Of a stretch of DNA of 64,000 nucleotides, positions 51,678 through 60,843 are shown one piece after another. The notes beneath the pieces are model-generated. The model ran no database searches. It saw nothing but the letters and a program-made list of their open reading frames with translations, and was not told the origin of the DNA. The stretch's first letter is position 1, and each line of letters begins with the position of its first letter. The position numbers and the translations under genes were made by a program. The stretch comes from Algibacter luteus. Lineage in GTDB: Bacteria > Bacteroidota > Bacteroidia > Flavobacteriales > Flavobacteriaceae. The stretch covers positions 53,495 to 117,494 of the forward strand of contig NZ_FQYK01000002.1 of the NCBI RefSeq assembly GCF_900141715.1, read 5' to 3'.

Positions 51678-52298
51678 TTAAAAAATCTCCAAACTGCCTT
51701 TACCCTCTCTTACAACAATAGGCTCATCTTCTGATAAATCTATAACCGTAGATGCTTCATTATCGCCATACCCACCATCAATCACCAAATCCACCAAATT
51801 ATCCCATTTCTCTAATATCAATTCGGGGTCTGTGGTATATTCGAGTACTTCATCTTCATCGTGAATAGACGTTGATATGATAGGGTTACCAAGTTGTTTT
51901 ACAATTTCTAAGGCAATATTATTATTAGGTACACGAATACCAACAGTTTTTTTCTTTTTAAAAGGGTTGGGTAACGATTTTGATCCGGGTAATATAAACG
52001 TATAAGGTCCCGGTAAGGCTCTTTTTAATATTTTGAAAACCGAAGTGTCAATTTGTTTTACGTAATCGCTTAAATTGCTTAAATCATGACAAACAAACGA
52101 AAAATTTGCCTTGTCTAACTTCACACCTTTTATTCTAGCCACCTTTTCCAAAGCCTTTAAATTGGTAATATCGCAACCTAAACCGTAAACCGTATCGGTA
52201 GGGTAAATAATGAGTCCGCCACGTTTTAAAACTTTAACAACTTTGTTAATTTCCTTTGGGTTTGGATTTTCTTCGTAAATTCTAACAAATTCTGCCAT
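51678..52298 (-). CDS. Sua5/YciO/YrdC-family protein, YciO-like
   Basis: 206 residues, the length of E. coli YciO (206). Conserved parts: RGGLIIYPTDTVYGLGCD, ARIKGVKLDKANFSFVCHDL, RALPGPYTFIL, VGIRVPNN and PIISTSIH. The family makes threonylcarbamoyl-AMP for tRNA t6A (TsaC/Sua5); the YciO branch may have a different or weaker role. Whether another tsaC exists in the genome cannot be seen. 10 bases downstream of the helicase gene. Confidence 0.85.
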   Translation of the reverse strand: MAEFVRIYEENPNPKEINKVVKVLKRGGLIIYPTDTVYGLGCDITNLKALEKVARIKGVKLDKANFSFVCHDLSNLSDYVKQIDTSVFKILKRALPGPYTFILPGSKSLPNPFKKKKTVGIRVPNNNIALEIVKQLGNPIISTSIHDEDEVLEYTTDPELILEKWDNLVDLVIDGGYGDNEASTVIDLSEDEPIVVREGKGSLEIF

Positions 52299-52308
52299 AT
52301 TGCTTTAT

Positions 52309-54642
52309 TTAACCAACAACTTCTAATTTTGCAAAACGCAATAGTAATTTTTTAACGCCTCCATGCTGAAAATTAATTTCAGCCTTCGTATCGGCACCTG
52401 CGCCTTCTATTTTTAAAACTTCGCCAGTACCAAACCGGATGTGTTTCACAATATTACCAACTACCAATTTACTATCAAAAAGATTGGTGTTTCCGTTTGT
52501 TTTTGAAACTGGTTTTAAGTTTTTTGGCGTTGTTACTTGAAATTTTTCAGGTTCTTTTTTAGCAGCCGACCCTTTCTTTAAAACTGGCTGTTTTGCTGGC
52601 TTATATCTAATTTTATTCGGTTCAACATCTCCAAAAATATCAGCAGAAAGCATGGGGTTAAAACGACGCTCCTCAATTGGTGTAACAATATCTAAATACT
52701 GTTCATCTATCTCTTCTATAAAACGACTCGGTTCAGAATCAATCAATTTACCCCAACGGTATCTCGACAAGGCGTAAGTTAAATAGGCTTGTTTTTCTGC
52801 ACGAGTTAATGCCACGTAAAACAATCGGCGCTCCTCTTCAAGTTCACTTCTTGTATTCATGCTCATAGCGCTAGGAAACAAATCTTCTTCCAAACCAACT
52901 ATAAAGACATACGGGAACTCCAAACCTTTTGCTAAATGTATAGTCATTAACGCTACGTGGTTAGCATCGCCTTTATCAGCATCCAAATCTGTTGCCAAAG
53001 CTACATCTTCTAAAAACTCCGCTAAATTACCTGTAGTATCTGCAATTTCCTTTTGGCCCTCAACAAAGTCTTTCATACCGTTTAAAAGCTCTTCAATATT
53101 TTCCATTCTAGCAACACCTTCTGGCGTGCCATCTTTATTGAATTCTTTTATTAGCCCTGTTGTTCTAGTCACATGTTCAGCCAATTCAAAAACATCTGCA
53201 GTTTGATTCAGTACTTGGAAACTTTCAATGAGCGTTACAAAATTTTGAAGTTTAGTTCGGGTACCACTATTCACATTAACATTGGTCTTATCGATGTTTT
53301 TCATCACCTCAAAAATGGTGCGTTCGTATCCATTTGCAGCAACAATAAGTTTATCAACCGTGGTTTGCCCAATGCCTCGTGGCGGAAAATTAATAACCCG
53401 TTTTAGCGCTTCTTCATCTGCTGGATTGATAATTAATCTCAAATACGACAATACATCTTTTATTTCTTTACGCTGGTAAAACGATAAGCCTCCGTAAATT
53501 CTATAAGGAATATCGCGCTTTCTTAAAGCATCTTCAATGGCTCTCGATTGTGCATTGGTTCTGTAAAGAATGGCAAAATCACTATTAGGTAGCTGCTCTT
53601 GCATTTTCGTTTCCCAAATGGTGCTTGCTACATAGCGCCCTTCATCCCCATCGGTTAACGAACGATTTACTTTTATTTTAGCACCTTCTTCATTAGCCGT
53701 CCAAACAATCTTTTCTAATTTGGTTTGGTTTTTATCAATAATGGAATTAGCAGCATTTACAATGTTTTTTGTAGATCGGTAATTTTGTTCCAATCGAAAC
53801 ACTTTCACATCGTCATAATCCTTCTGGAAATTCAAAATATTATTAATATTAGCGCCACGAAACGCATAAATACTTTGCGCATCATCACCTACCACACAAA
53901 TGTTTTGAAACTTATCTGATAAGGCTCGCACGATTAAATATTGCGAGTGGTTGGTATCTTGATACTCATCCACCAAAATGTATTTAAAACGATTTTGATA
54001 TTTAGCCAACACTTCAGGGAAACGCGTAAGTAACTCATTGGTTTTAAGGAGTAAATCATCAAAATCCATAGCGCCTGCTTTAAAACAGCGCTCTACATAT
54101 TCTTTATAAATATCTCCCAATCTAGGGCGACGTGCCATAGTATCGGCTTCAATTAATTCGGCATTTTGAAAATAGGCTCTTACTGTAATGAGGCTGTTTT
54201 TATAAGATGAAATTCTTGAGCGTACTTGTTTATACTTATAAATATCCTTATCAAGCTCCATTTCTTTGATAATTGAAGCTATTAATCGGTCGGAATCTTG
54301 AGTATCATAAATAGTAAAATTGCTAGGATACCCCAATCTATCGGCCTCAATTCGTAATATTTTAGCGAAAACCGAGTGAAAGGTTCCCATCCATAAGTTT
54401 TTCGCTTCACTAGCACCTACAATACTCGCAATACGATCTTTCATTTCGCGAGCAGCTTTATTTGTAAATGTAAGCGACAAAATATTAAAAGGGTCGATAC
54501 CCTTGCTCATCATATATGCAATACGATACGTTAATACACGGGTTTTACCGGAACCCGCACCAGCAATAACAATCATAGGGCCATCAATCTGAATTGTTGG
54601 CTCTAATTGCGCATCGTTTAACTGGCTTAAATACTTTTCCAA
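52309..54642 (-). CDS. uvrD: UvrD/PcrA-type ATP-dependent DNA helicase
   Basis: 777 residues, superfamily 1 helicase. Walker A AGAGSGKTRVLTYR, Walker B ILVDEYQDTNHSQY, VGDDAQSIYAFRGA, LEQNYRST, MTIHLAKGLEFPYVF and VALTRAEKQAYLTYA. The C-terminal Tudor-like domain (VKHIRFGTGEVLKIEG) binds RNA polymerase in PcrA. Start is TTG 54642 (MEKYLSQLNDAQ); no ATG lies in frame between it and the upstream stop. Roles: repair, restart, conflict removal. Confidence 0.94.
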   Translation of the reverse strand: MEKYLSQLNDAQLEPTIQIDGPMIVIAGAGSGKTRVLTYRIAYMMSKGIDPFNILSLTFTNKAAREMKDRIASIVGASEAKNLWMGTFHSVFAKILRIEADRLGYPSNFTIYDTQDSDRLIASIIKEMELDKDIYKYKQVRSRISSYKNSLITVRAYFQNAELIEADTMARRPRLGDIYKEYVERCFKAGAMDFDDLLLKTNELLTRFPEVLAKYQNRFKYILVDEYQDTNHSQYLIVRALSDKFQNICVVGDDAQSIYAFRGANINNILNFQKDYDDVKVFRLEQNYRSTKNIVNAANSIIDKNQTKLEKIVWTANEEGAKIKVNRSLTDGDEGRYVASTIWETKMQEQLPNSDFAILYRTNAQSRAIEDALRKRDIPYRIYGGLSFYQRKEIKDVLSYLRLIINPADEEALKRVINFPPRGIGQTTVDKLIVAANGYERTIFEVMKNIDKTNVNVNSGTRTKLQNFVTLIESFQVLNQTADVFELAEHVTRTTGLIKEFNKDGTPEGVARMENIEELLNGMKDFVEGQKEIADTTGNLAEFLEDVALATDLDADKGDANHVALMTIHLAKGLEFPYVFIVGLEEDLFPSAMSMNTRSELEEERRLFYVALTRAEKQAYLTYALSRYRWGKLIDSEPSRFIEEIDEQYLDIVTPIEERRFNPMLSADIFGDVEPNKIRYKPAKQPVLKKGSAAKKEPEKFQVTTPKNLKPVSKTNGNTNLFDSKLVVGNIVKHIRFGTGEVLKIEGAGADTKAEINFQHGGVKKLLLRFAKLEVVG

Positions 54643-54776
54643 ATCATCATCAATTTTATCCCGTGAAAATAACCATTGTTAAGCTTTTATTAATTCAGAA
54701 TTATTAATAATTATAAACAATTACATCTTTAATTTTAAATATATTTACATTCCATAGTCATAAAAAAAATAAACAC

Positions 54777-56324
54777 ATGTTAGATTTTTTATCAAGCATA
54801 GCCTGGTGGGGTTGGGTTTTAATAGCCTTAGCGCTTGTTGCCATTCGGGATGTCTTTTTTCAAAAAAAACATACTATAAGTCACAACTATCCTATTGTTG
54901 GGCATTTACGATATTGGTTGGAAAGTATAGGCCCTGAAATGCGGCAATATTTCGTTGCCAATAATAGAGAAGAATTACCTTTTAACCGTATAGAACGCGG
55001 TTGGATTTATGCTTCTGCTAAAAAGGAAAACAATTATGAAGGTTTTGGTACCGATAGAGATATTTATGAGCATCAGCATGTATTTATTAATAATGCGATG
55101 ATGCCTTTTAAGTTGCCAGAAAACCATCCTAATAAACTCGATAAAACCTTTTTGCCCTGTGCAAAAGTTATGGGCGAATACAATAAACGAAAAAGACCAT
55201 ATCGTCCAGCTTCTATTATCAATGTGTCGGCTATGAGTTTCGGCTCTTTGTCTGCGAAAGCTATAGAATCGTTAAATAAAGGCGTTAAAATAGCAGATGC
55301 ATATCATAATACTGGAGAAGGCGGTTTATCACCTTATCACAGCAACGGCGGCGACGTCGTATTTCATTTTGGAACAGGCTATTTTGGTGTGAGAACCGAA
55401 GATGGTGGTTTCTCTATGGATAGAATGATAAAACTTGTAAACGATAATCCATTCATCCGTGCCATAGAAGTAAAATTATCTCAAGGCGCAAAACCTGGTA
55501 AAGGTGGCGTTTTACCTGGTGCAAAAATAACTAAAGAAATTGCCGAAATTAGAGGTGTTGAAGTTGGCAAAGACGTGCTTTCACCACCAAATCACAAAGC
55601 TTTTTCTAATGTACCTGAATTAGTAGATTTTATTGAAAGCATAGCTGAAGCCACAGGGTTACCTGTAGGGATCAAGGCAGCCATTGGGAAATTGGAGCAG
55701 TGGGAAGAACTGGCAGATATCATGTTAAAAACAGGAAAAGGTCCTGATTTTATTACGGTTGATGGTGGCGAAGGTGGTACTGGAGCTGCTCCTCCAAGCT
55801 TTGCAGACCACGTGTCCTTACCCTGGGTATACGGATTTAGTGACTTATATAAATTATTCAAATCCAAAGGGTTATCTGAACGCATCGTGTTTGTTGCCAG
55901 CGGAAAATTAGGCTTTCCAGCTAAAGCTGCTATGGCATTTGCAATGGGAGCTGATTGCATAAACGTTGCTAGAGAAGCCATGATGAGCATAGGGTGTATA
56001 CAAGCGCAAATTTGCCACACGAATCGTTGTCCGACTGGCGTAGCTACACAAAGTAAATGGCTTCAAAATGGCATAGACCCAACTCTAAAATCGATACGAT
56101 TAGCTCAATATTTTAAAACTTTCAGAAAAGAGTTAATCGAAATAACACATGCTGCGGGTTACGAGCATCCTTGTCAATTTAAAATGAGTGATGTTGAAGT
56201 CAATGTAGACGACCACAATCTATCAAAAGAATTAAGTAAAACCTATCAATACGAGAAAACTGCAGTACCTTTTATTAGTATGCAAAGTCTAAAAGATTGT
56301 GAGCATCTGGGAGGCGCCAGATAG
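54777..56324 (+). CDS. FMN-binding glutamate-synthase-like protein (GltB central domain family)
   Basis: 515 residues. N-terminal membrane helix at about 6-24, then the glutamate synthase FMN barrel: GEGGLSPYHSNGGD, KLSQGAKPGKGGVLPG, TVDGGEGGTGAAPPSFADHV. CxxxxxCxxxxC in CIQAQICHTNRCPTGVATQ corresponds to the [3Fe-4S] cluster ligands. It lacks glutaminase and gltD parts, so electrons must come from elsewhere and the reaction is not established. Confidence 0.88.
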   Translation: MLDFLSSIAWWGWVLIALALVAIRDVFFQKKHTISHNYPIVGHLRYWLESIGPEMRQYFVANNREELPFNRIERGWIYASAKKENNYEGFGTDRDIYEHQHVFINNAMMPFKLPENHPNKLDKTFLPCAKVMGEYNKRKRPYRPASIINVSAMSFGSLSAKAIESLNKGVKIADAYHNTGEGGLSPYHSNGGDVVFHFGTGYFGVRTEDGGFSMDRMIKLVNDNPFIRAIEVKLSQGAKPGKGGVLPGAKITKEIAEIRGVEVGKDVLSPPNHKAFSNVPELVDFIESIAEATGLPVGIKAAIGKLEQWEELADIMLKTGKGPDFITVDGGEGGTGAAPPSFADHVSLPWVYGFSDLYKLFKSKGLSERIVFVASGKLGFPAKAAMAFAMGADCINVAREAMMSIGCIQAQICHTNRCPTGVATQSKWLQNGIDPTLKSIRLAQYFKTFRKELIEITHAAGYEHPCQFKMSDVEVNVDDHNLSKELSKTYQYEKTAVPFISMQSLKDCEHLGGAR

Positions 56325-56356
56325 TAACAAAGCCGTTTCTGGTTTTTAATAATTTT

Positions 56357-56386
56357 TTGTACACTAAATTTAATCTGTTATGTTTG
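56357..56386 (+). promoter_or_regulatory. Promoter of the 173-residue gene
   Basis: TTG (56357-56359, within TTTTTTG), 19-base spacer, TATGTTTG (56379-56386): full consensus, 17 bases before ATG 56404. Confidence 0.7.
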
Positions 56387-56403
56387 TAATTAAATAATCT
56401 CTG

Positions 56404-56925
56404 ATGGAAATAAGCCGAATTTTAGACCTTTTTTTATTTGCAGTACCTTCGTTAATAACTGGAGTAATTGCGTATTACTTTTTTAGAGAACATACGAAAA
56501 ACGAAGATGGCAGAAGGCGATTTTTATTGAAAAAAGATTTACAAGTTAATGCGTTACCACTACGACTCCAAGCGTATGAGCGCATGGCCCTTTTTTTAGA
56601 ACGTATTACACCATCGAAATTACTTATTAGAGTTACTCCAATATCTTCAAACAAAAACGATTACGAATCTTTACTTATACAAGCCATTGAGCAGGAGTTT
56701 GAGCATAATTTATCTCAACAAATCTACATTAGTGACAAATGTTGGAGCATTGTTACAACAGCAAAAAACGCAACAATTCAACTTATCAGGAAAGCTAATA
56801 TGTTAGAAAAAACAGACACAGCAAATAAGTTGAGAGAGGTTGTTTTAACAGAAATGATGGAACGCACTTCGCCAAGTGACACAGCACTATCATACATAAA
56901 AAACGAGGTTTCAGAGTTATGGTAA
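56404..56925 (+). CDS. Membrane-anchored protein of unknown function
   Basis: 173 residues: one N-terminal helix at about 7-27 (LFLFAVPSLITGVIAYYFF), then a charged region (RRRFLLKKDLQ) and a helical cytoplasmic domain (RLQAYERMALFLERITPSKL, HNLSQQIYISDKCWSIV). I have the impression of a conserved flavobacterial family but cannot name it. Its last nine bases overlap the 3' end of the convergent patatin gene. Confidence 0.7.
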   Translation: MEISRILDLFLFAVPSLITGVIAYYFFREHTKNEDGRRRFLLKKDLQVNALPLRLQAYERMALFLERITPSKLLIRVTPISSNKNDYESLLIQAIEQEFEHNLSQQIYISDKCWSIVTTAKNATIQLIRKANMLEKTDTANKLREVVLTEMMERTSPSDTALSYIKNEVSELW

Positions 56926-57834
56926 ACTTTCGCGTAATTCATTAAATCGGGCTTGTTCACATTTTTCTTTAGCATAAAAATAACCTTGCTGCCACCAAGA
57001 AGTCATTAGTTTTTTATTAAAAATCAAGGAGTTCTCAGTTAGCTTTGATGGTGTATAATATAAATTTAATTTTACATCTCTATTCTTTGCCGCGAGTTTA
57101 CCTATTAAAATATCACTACGTTCCACTTGATCTAATAAATGTCCAAACAGGCTAATCATTAATGAAAACGGGTTCTTTCCCAATATTTTATTATACTGCA
57201 TGCTTTCAGACTCTAAAATAATAGCATCAATTTCTGTAGCTCCGCGTAAAATAGCCTCACGTATAGGTACAACACAACCAAATGCACCATCTGCATATTC
57301 AAATCCGTCTTTTTTTACCAAAGACATAAATGGAATATAGTTACATGAAATCCATATCCAATCGCAAAACTCGTCGTAACTAAAATCTTTAATCGACTTA
57401 TACTCTACAACATTTTTTGATAAATTAGAAACCGTAACAACCACATCATCTTTAGTGTCCCTAATGAGTAAATACTCTTCGTAAGTAAAATGTTTTTTTA
57501 AATATCTACGCAATGCTTTACTTTCACCAAAGGTGCGTTTCATTTTAATAAACTGCCATAATGAATTTAAAAAATCGATAGAAACGAATTCTCTATTTCC
57601 TTTTTTTCGTAGCACGAAAGGATTGACACTAAATATGTTACTCTGATTTACATTAGTAAATACTTTATGTATTTTATCGATAGCACCAACAGCCAAATGA
57701 GGGATTAACAAGCTCCCAGTTGAAGTCCCCAAAAACATGTCGTAATCTCTACCTTCATCTTTAATTAAATATTCTGCAACTCCACCTGCATAGGCACCTT
57801 TACTACCTCCTCCAGAAATAACTAATGCTTTCAT
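56917..57834 (-). CDS. Patatin-like phospholipase B
   Basis: 305 residues. Oxyanion loop SGGGSKGAYAGGVAE, nucleophile elbow GTSTGS (GxSxG), and the Asp of the dyad in YADGAFG (DGA/G). No signal peptide. Bacterial patatins of this size hydrolyse acyl lipids. A close paralogue lies directly upstream (70-base gap), with identical-looking blocks around VVTVSNLS and VEYKSIKDF. Last gene of the PHP-ACT/M1/patatin/patatin transcript. Confidence 0.9.
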   Translation of the reverse strand: MKALVISGGGSKGAYAGGVAEYLIKDEGRDYDMFLGTSTGSLLIPHLAVGAIDKIHKVFTNVNQSNIFSVNPFVLRKKGNREFVSIDFLNSLWQFIKMKRTFGESKALRRYLKKHFTYEEYLLIRDTKDDVVVTVSNLSKNVVEYKSIKDFSYDEFCDWIWISCNYIPFMSLVKKDGFEYADGAFGCVVPIREAILRGATEIDAIILESESMQYNKILGKNPFSLMISLFGHLLDQVERSDILIGKLAAKNRDVKLNLYYTPSKLTENSLIFNKKLMTSWWQQGYFYAKEKCEQARFNELRESLP

Positions 57835-57904
57835 TGACTATAAATTTGTAATTAACTTTTTAACTTTCGAGGGGTAATGCTTTAAATCTTTTTGTGCCAT
57901 AAAT

Positions 57905-58807
57905 TTAATTTTCTAACGGACTAACTTCTTGGTTTTTAAATTTAGCAAAATTATAGCCATCATGCCACCATTTCGTCATTTTCTCTTTATCAAATATTAA
58001 CGAATTGGTTGTTAAAACCGTTGGCGCGTAATAAAAATTAATAATTGCATTGTTATGCGACGCTACGAATTTACCTATTTTTATATTTTGAGACTCAATA
58101 CGATCGAGCATAAAACTAAACATATTGGTTAATAACGAAAATGGGTTTTTAGACGGTAATCTGTTTAACTGATTAATTTCAGTTTGCAAAATAATGGCAT
58201 CTACTTCGGTAGCACCACGTTGTATTGCAGCTTCAATAGGTACCATGCTTCCCAAACCGCCATCGGCATATTCACATCCGTTTTTTTTAACTAAGGTCAT
58301 AAAAGGTGTGTAATTACAAGAAATCCATACCCAATCACAAAACTCGGAATAGTCAAAATCTTTAATCGACTTATATTCAACCTGATTTAATGATAAATTA
58401 GAAACAGTCACCACGATATCCAACACGGAGTTTTTCAAAACCGTAAATTCCTCCTCAGTAATTGTTTTTCTTATTAAAGATTTCAAATTTAAACTCTCAC
58501 CAAAAGTCTTACTTCCTCTTAAAAAGTTCAACAACACATTTAAATGATTAATTCGGATATTCTGAACGCCGTGTTTTCGGGTTACAAGAAACGGACAAAC
58601 ACTAAAAATACTGTCGTTATTCACAGTGGTATAAACAGATTTGATTTTATCAATTTTTTTTAAAGCCAAATGAGAAACAAGCAAACTACCGGTTGATGTC
58701 CCTAAAAACAATTGATATTCTCGTTTTAAATCTTCAATAAGAAATTGAGCCACACCGCCTGCAAATGCACCTTTACTCCCACCGCCAGATATCACTAATG
58801 CTTTCAT
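57905..58807 (-). CDS. Patatin-like phospholipase A
   Basis: 300 residues, paralogue of the following gene. SGGGSKGAFAGGVAQFL, GTSTGSLLVSH and YADGGLGSMVP contain the Ser-Asp dyad; CDWVWISCNYTPFMTLVKKN is shared almost unchanged with its paralogue. The start ATG overlaps the M1 peptidase stop (ATGA), so translation is coupled. Two copies in tandem suggest duplication with some divergence in substrate. Confidence 0.9.
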   Translation of the reverse strand: MKALVISGGGSKGAFAGGVAQFLIEDLKREYQLFLGTSTGSLLVSHLALKKIDKIKSVYTTVNNDSIFSVCPFLVTRKHGVQNIRINHLNVLLNFLRGSKTFGESLNLKSLIRKTITEEEFTVLKNSVLDIVVTVSNLSLNQVEYKSIKDFDYSEFCDWVWISCNYTPFMTLVKKNGCEYADGGLGSMVPIEAAIQRGATEVDAIILQTEINQLNRLPSKNPFSLLTNMFSFMLDRIESQNIKIGKFVASHNNAIINFYYAPTVLTTNSLIFDKEKMTKWWHDGYNFAKFKNQEVSPLEN

Positions 58808-60798
58808 TGATATTGCTTTACTAATTCTTTAGCAAACTTTGAGAATCGCCAATTATGATGCTTTGTAGCTTGCTCTAAATTAACTTGACAAGCATCATGG
58901 CAAGCTTGAATTTGATTTAAATTCTGAAAGGCATTCAGCCTTACCTCAAAACCAAAAACTGGGCTCGTGTAATAAGTCAGTTCTTCAAAAAATTGTGTTT
59001 TAAACTCGGTATTATAATCTTCTGTGATTAAAGCTAAAGTCAACCAAAGTATTCTAACGTTCTTATCTTTAAATCCTTGGACATTTTTAGTTTTATCTAA
59101 ATATTTTTGTCGCTCTTGCGGAAAATTTTTCCATAAATTATACAAAGCTGCTTCAATGGTAACGTACGAATCATCCTCGAGAAGCGATTCATAATCTGTT
59201 TTTAAGACTTCTGAAATTTCAGATTTAGTGAGTGCAATGGCTTGTCGAATTTTAATATCCTTGGTGTTTATTGCCTTTTTAAAGATCGAATCGTGAACAA
59301 GTCTCGTTTCATCTTTTAAAAATAATCGTCGTTTAAGTTCTGAACTTTCAGCCTGTTCCCAATAACTGTTAATGCTTGAATTTATTGAGTGTACAGGAAT
59401 CAAAAGTTGTTCATCTAGCTGAAGCATTTTTGAAATCTCATCAGAACTTCTTTTTAATGCATTTATACAATCTTCATACAAAAAGGTTTTACCTTCTAAC
59501 CAATCCGCCACAAACAATTTTAAATCTAAGCCACTCGCCTTTTCTACTTCACTAATAAAATCGGTTGTTTCTACATTTTTAAAAGCATGCTTTTCAAGAT
59601 AATTTTTGACAGCGAACTTAAAAGCTTTATCGCCTACTTTTTCGCGCAATACGTGCAACACCCAAGCCCCTTTTTTATAAAACGTCGTACTGCTCGATTT
59701 TGGATTTAACAACGCTGTACTTTGTCCAGCTTGATCTTGTGCTAATAATTCTTGAGCATAATCGTATAAACGCCAATGGTAATAATTGTCGCCAAAAATA
59801 TCGCGTTCTGCTAATAAAGCATAATATGTAGCGAACCCTTCTTGCAACCAATGATGCGTTCCTGAGGTTTCAGTAACCAAATCACCAAACCATTGGTGTG
59901 CTAATTCATGAGCATTAACATTCACATAATTTTTATCAATAAAAGCAATAGAATCTATCACATAACTATCAGCAAATATGGTGGCGCTAGTGTTTTCCAT
60001 TCCTGCATATAAAAAGTCTTTTACAGGCACTTGCTTATAGTTTTGCCAAGGATATGGAACGCCAATCTCTTCTTCAAGAAAATCAAACATCTGTTTGGAA
60101 TAGCGATAGGTTGGCTCGAATTTTAATGAGTCTTCTGGATAGTAATACATTTCTAGAGAAATGCCACTTTTAGAATGTTCTACTTTCTTCTTATATTTCC
60201 CGATAACCAAGGCTACCAAATAACTTGCCATAGGGTTTTGCATATCAAATTGCCATAAATCATATGTAGGCGTTTCTCGTTTTGAAACCATGCTGCCATT
60301 AGAAACTACTTGATATCCTTTAGGCGCTACAATTGTTAAATCGAACTCAATTTTATCATTCATATCATCGATAGAAGGCAGCCAATTACTCGTGTATTTC
60401 CCCTGGCTTTGAGTCCACACTTGGTTTTGCGACTCATTATCCCAACCTATAAAATACATGGCTTTTTTAGGTGATGCGAAAAACAGAAAATTTAATGTGT
60501 GAGTTGAATTTGCTTCAAAACTGTGGTAAATGATTAACTTTTTACCATCGTTTTTAAATTTTACTGGAGCTTTATCTAGAGCTAAGTTCATGAATTTCAT
60601 GTTTTGAGCATCTAAATACACCGAGTCGGTATGTTTTAAAATATCAAACTTGACTTGGTAAGAATTGAAAACCGTACTATCAACCTTAATCTGGTTAAAA
60701 AGAAGTACTGATTCAACGTGTTTGAAATCTACAAATTCCGTTTGTTGAGCTATTAAAAAATTAACGCTCAAACATAAAATAAAGATTATACGATTCAT
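58804..60798 (-). CDS. M1-family metallopeptidase (aminopeptidase)
   Basis: 664 residues from ATG 60798; an upstream TTG at 60816 would put six residues before the signal peptide and is rejected. Signal peptide MNRIIFILCLSVNFLIAQ. Zinc motif HELAHQ (His297, Glu298, His301) with Glu320 in WLQEGFATYYALL, and GMEN at 266-269, the M1 substrate N-terminus recognition motif. Periplasmic or outer-membrane peptide degradation. 45 bases after the PHP-ACT gene. Confidence 0.92.
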   Translation of the reverse strand: MNRIIFILCLSVNFLIAQQTEFVDFKHVESVLLFNQIKVDSTVFNSYQVKFDILKHTDSVYLDAQNMKFMNLALDKAPVKFKNDGKKLIIYHSFEANSTHTLNFLFFASPKKAMYFIGWDNESQNQVWTQSQGKYTSNWLPSIDDMNDKIEFDLTIVAPKGYQVVSNGSMVSKRETPTYDLWQFDMQNPMASYLVALVIGKYKKKVEHSKSGISLEMYYYPEDSLKFEPTYRYSKQMFDFLEEEIGVPYPWQNYKQVPVKDFLYAGMENTSATIFADSYVIDSIAFIDKNYVNVNAHELAHQWFGDLVTETSGTHHWLQEGFATYYALLAERDIFGDNYYHWRLYDYAQELLAQDQAGQSTALLNPKSSSTTFYKKGAWVLHVLREKVGDKAFKFAVKNYLEKHAFKNVETTDFISEVEKASGLDLKLFVADWLEGKTFLYEDCINALKRSSDEISKMLQLDEQLLIPVHSINSSINSYWEQAESSELKRRLFLKDETRLVHDSIFKKAINTKDIKIRQAIALTKSEISEVLKTDYESLLEDDSYVTIEAALYNLWKNFPQERQKYLDKTKNVQGFKDKNVRILWLTLALITEDYNTEFKTQFFEELTYYTSPVFGFEVRLNAFQNLNQIQACHDACQVNLEQATKHHNWRFSKFAKELVKQYQ

Positions 60799-60843
60799 GA
60801 TTTTAAATATAATCAAAGATTAATTCAAAATCATAAAATCCAA

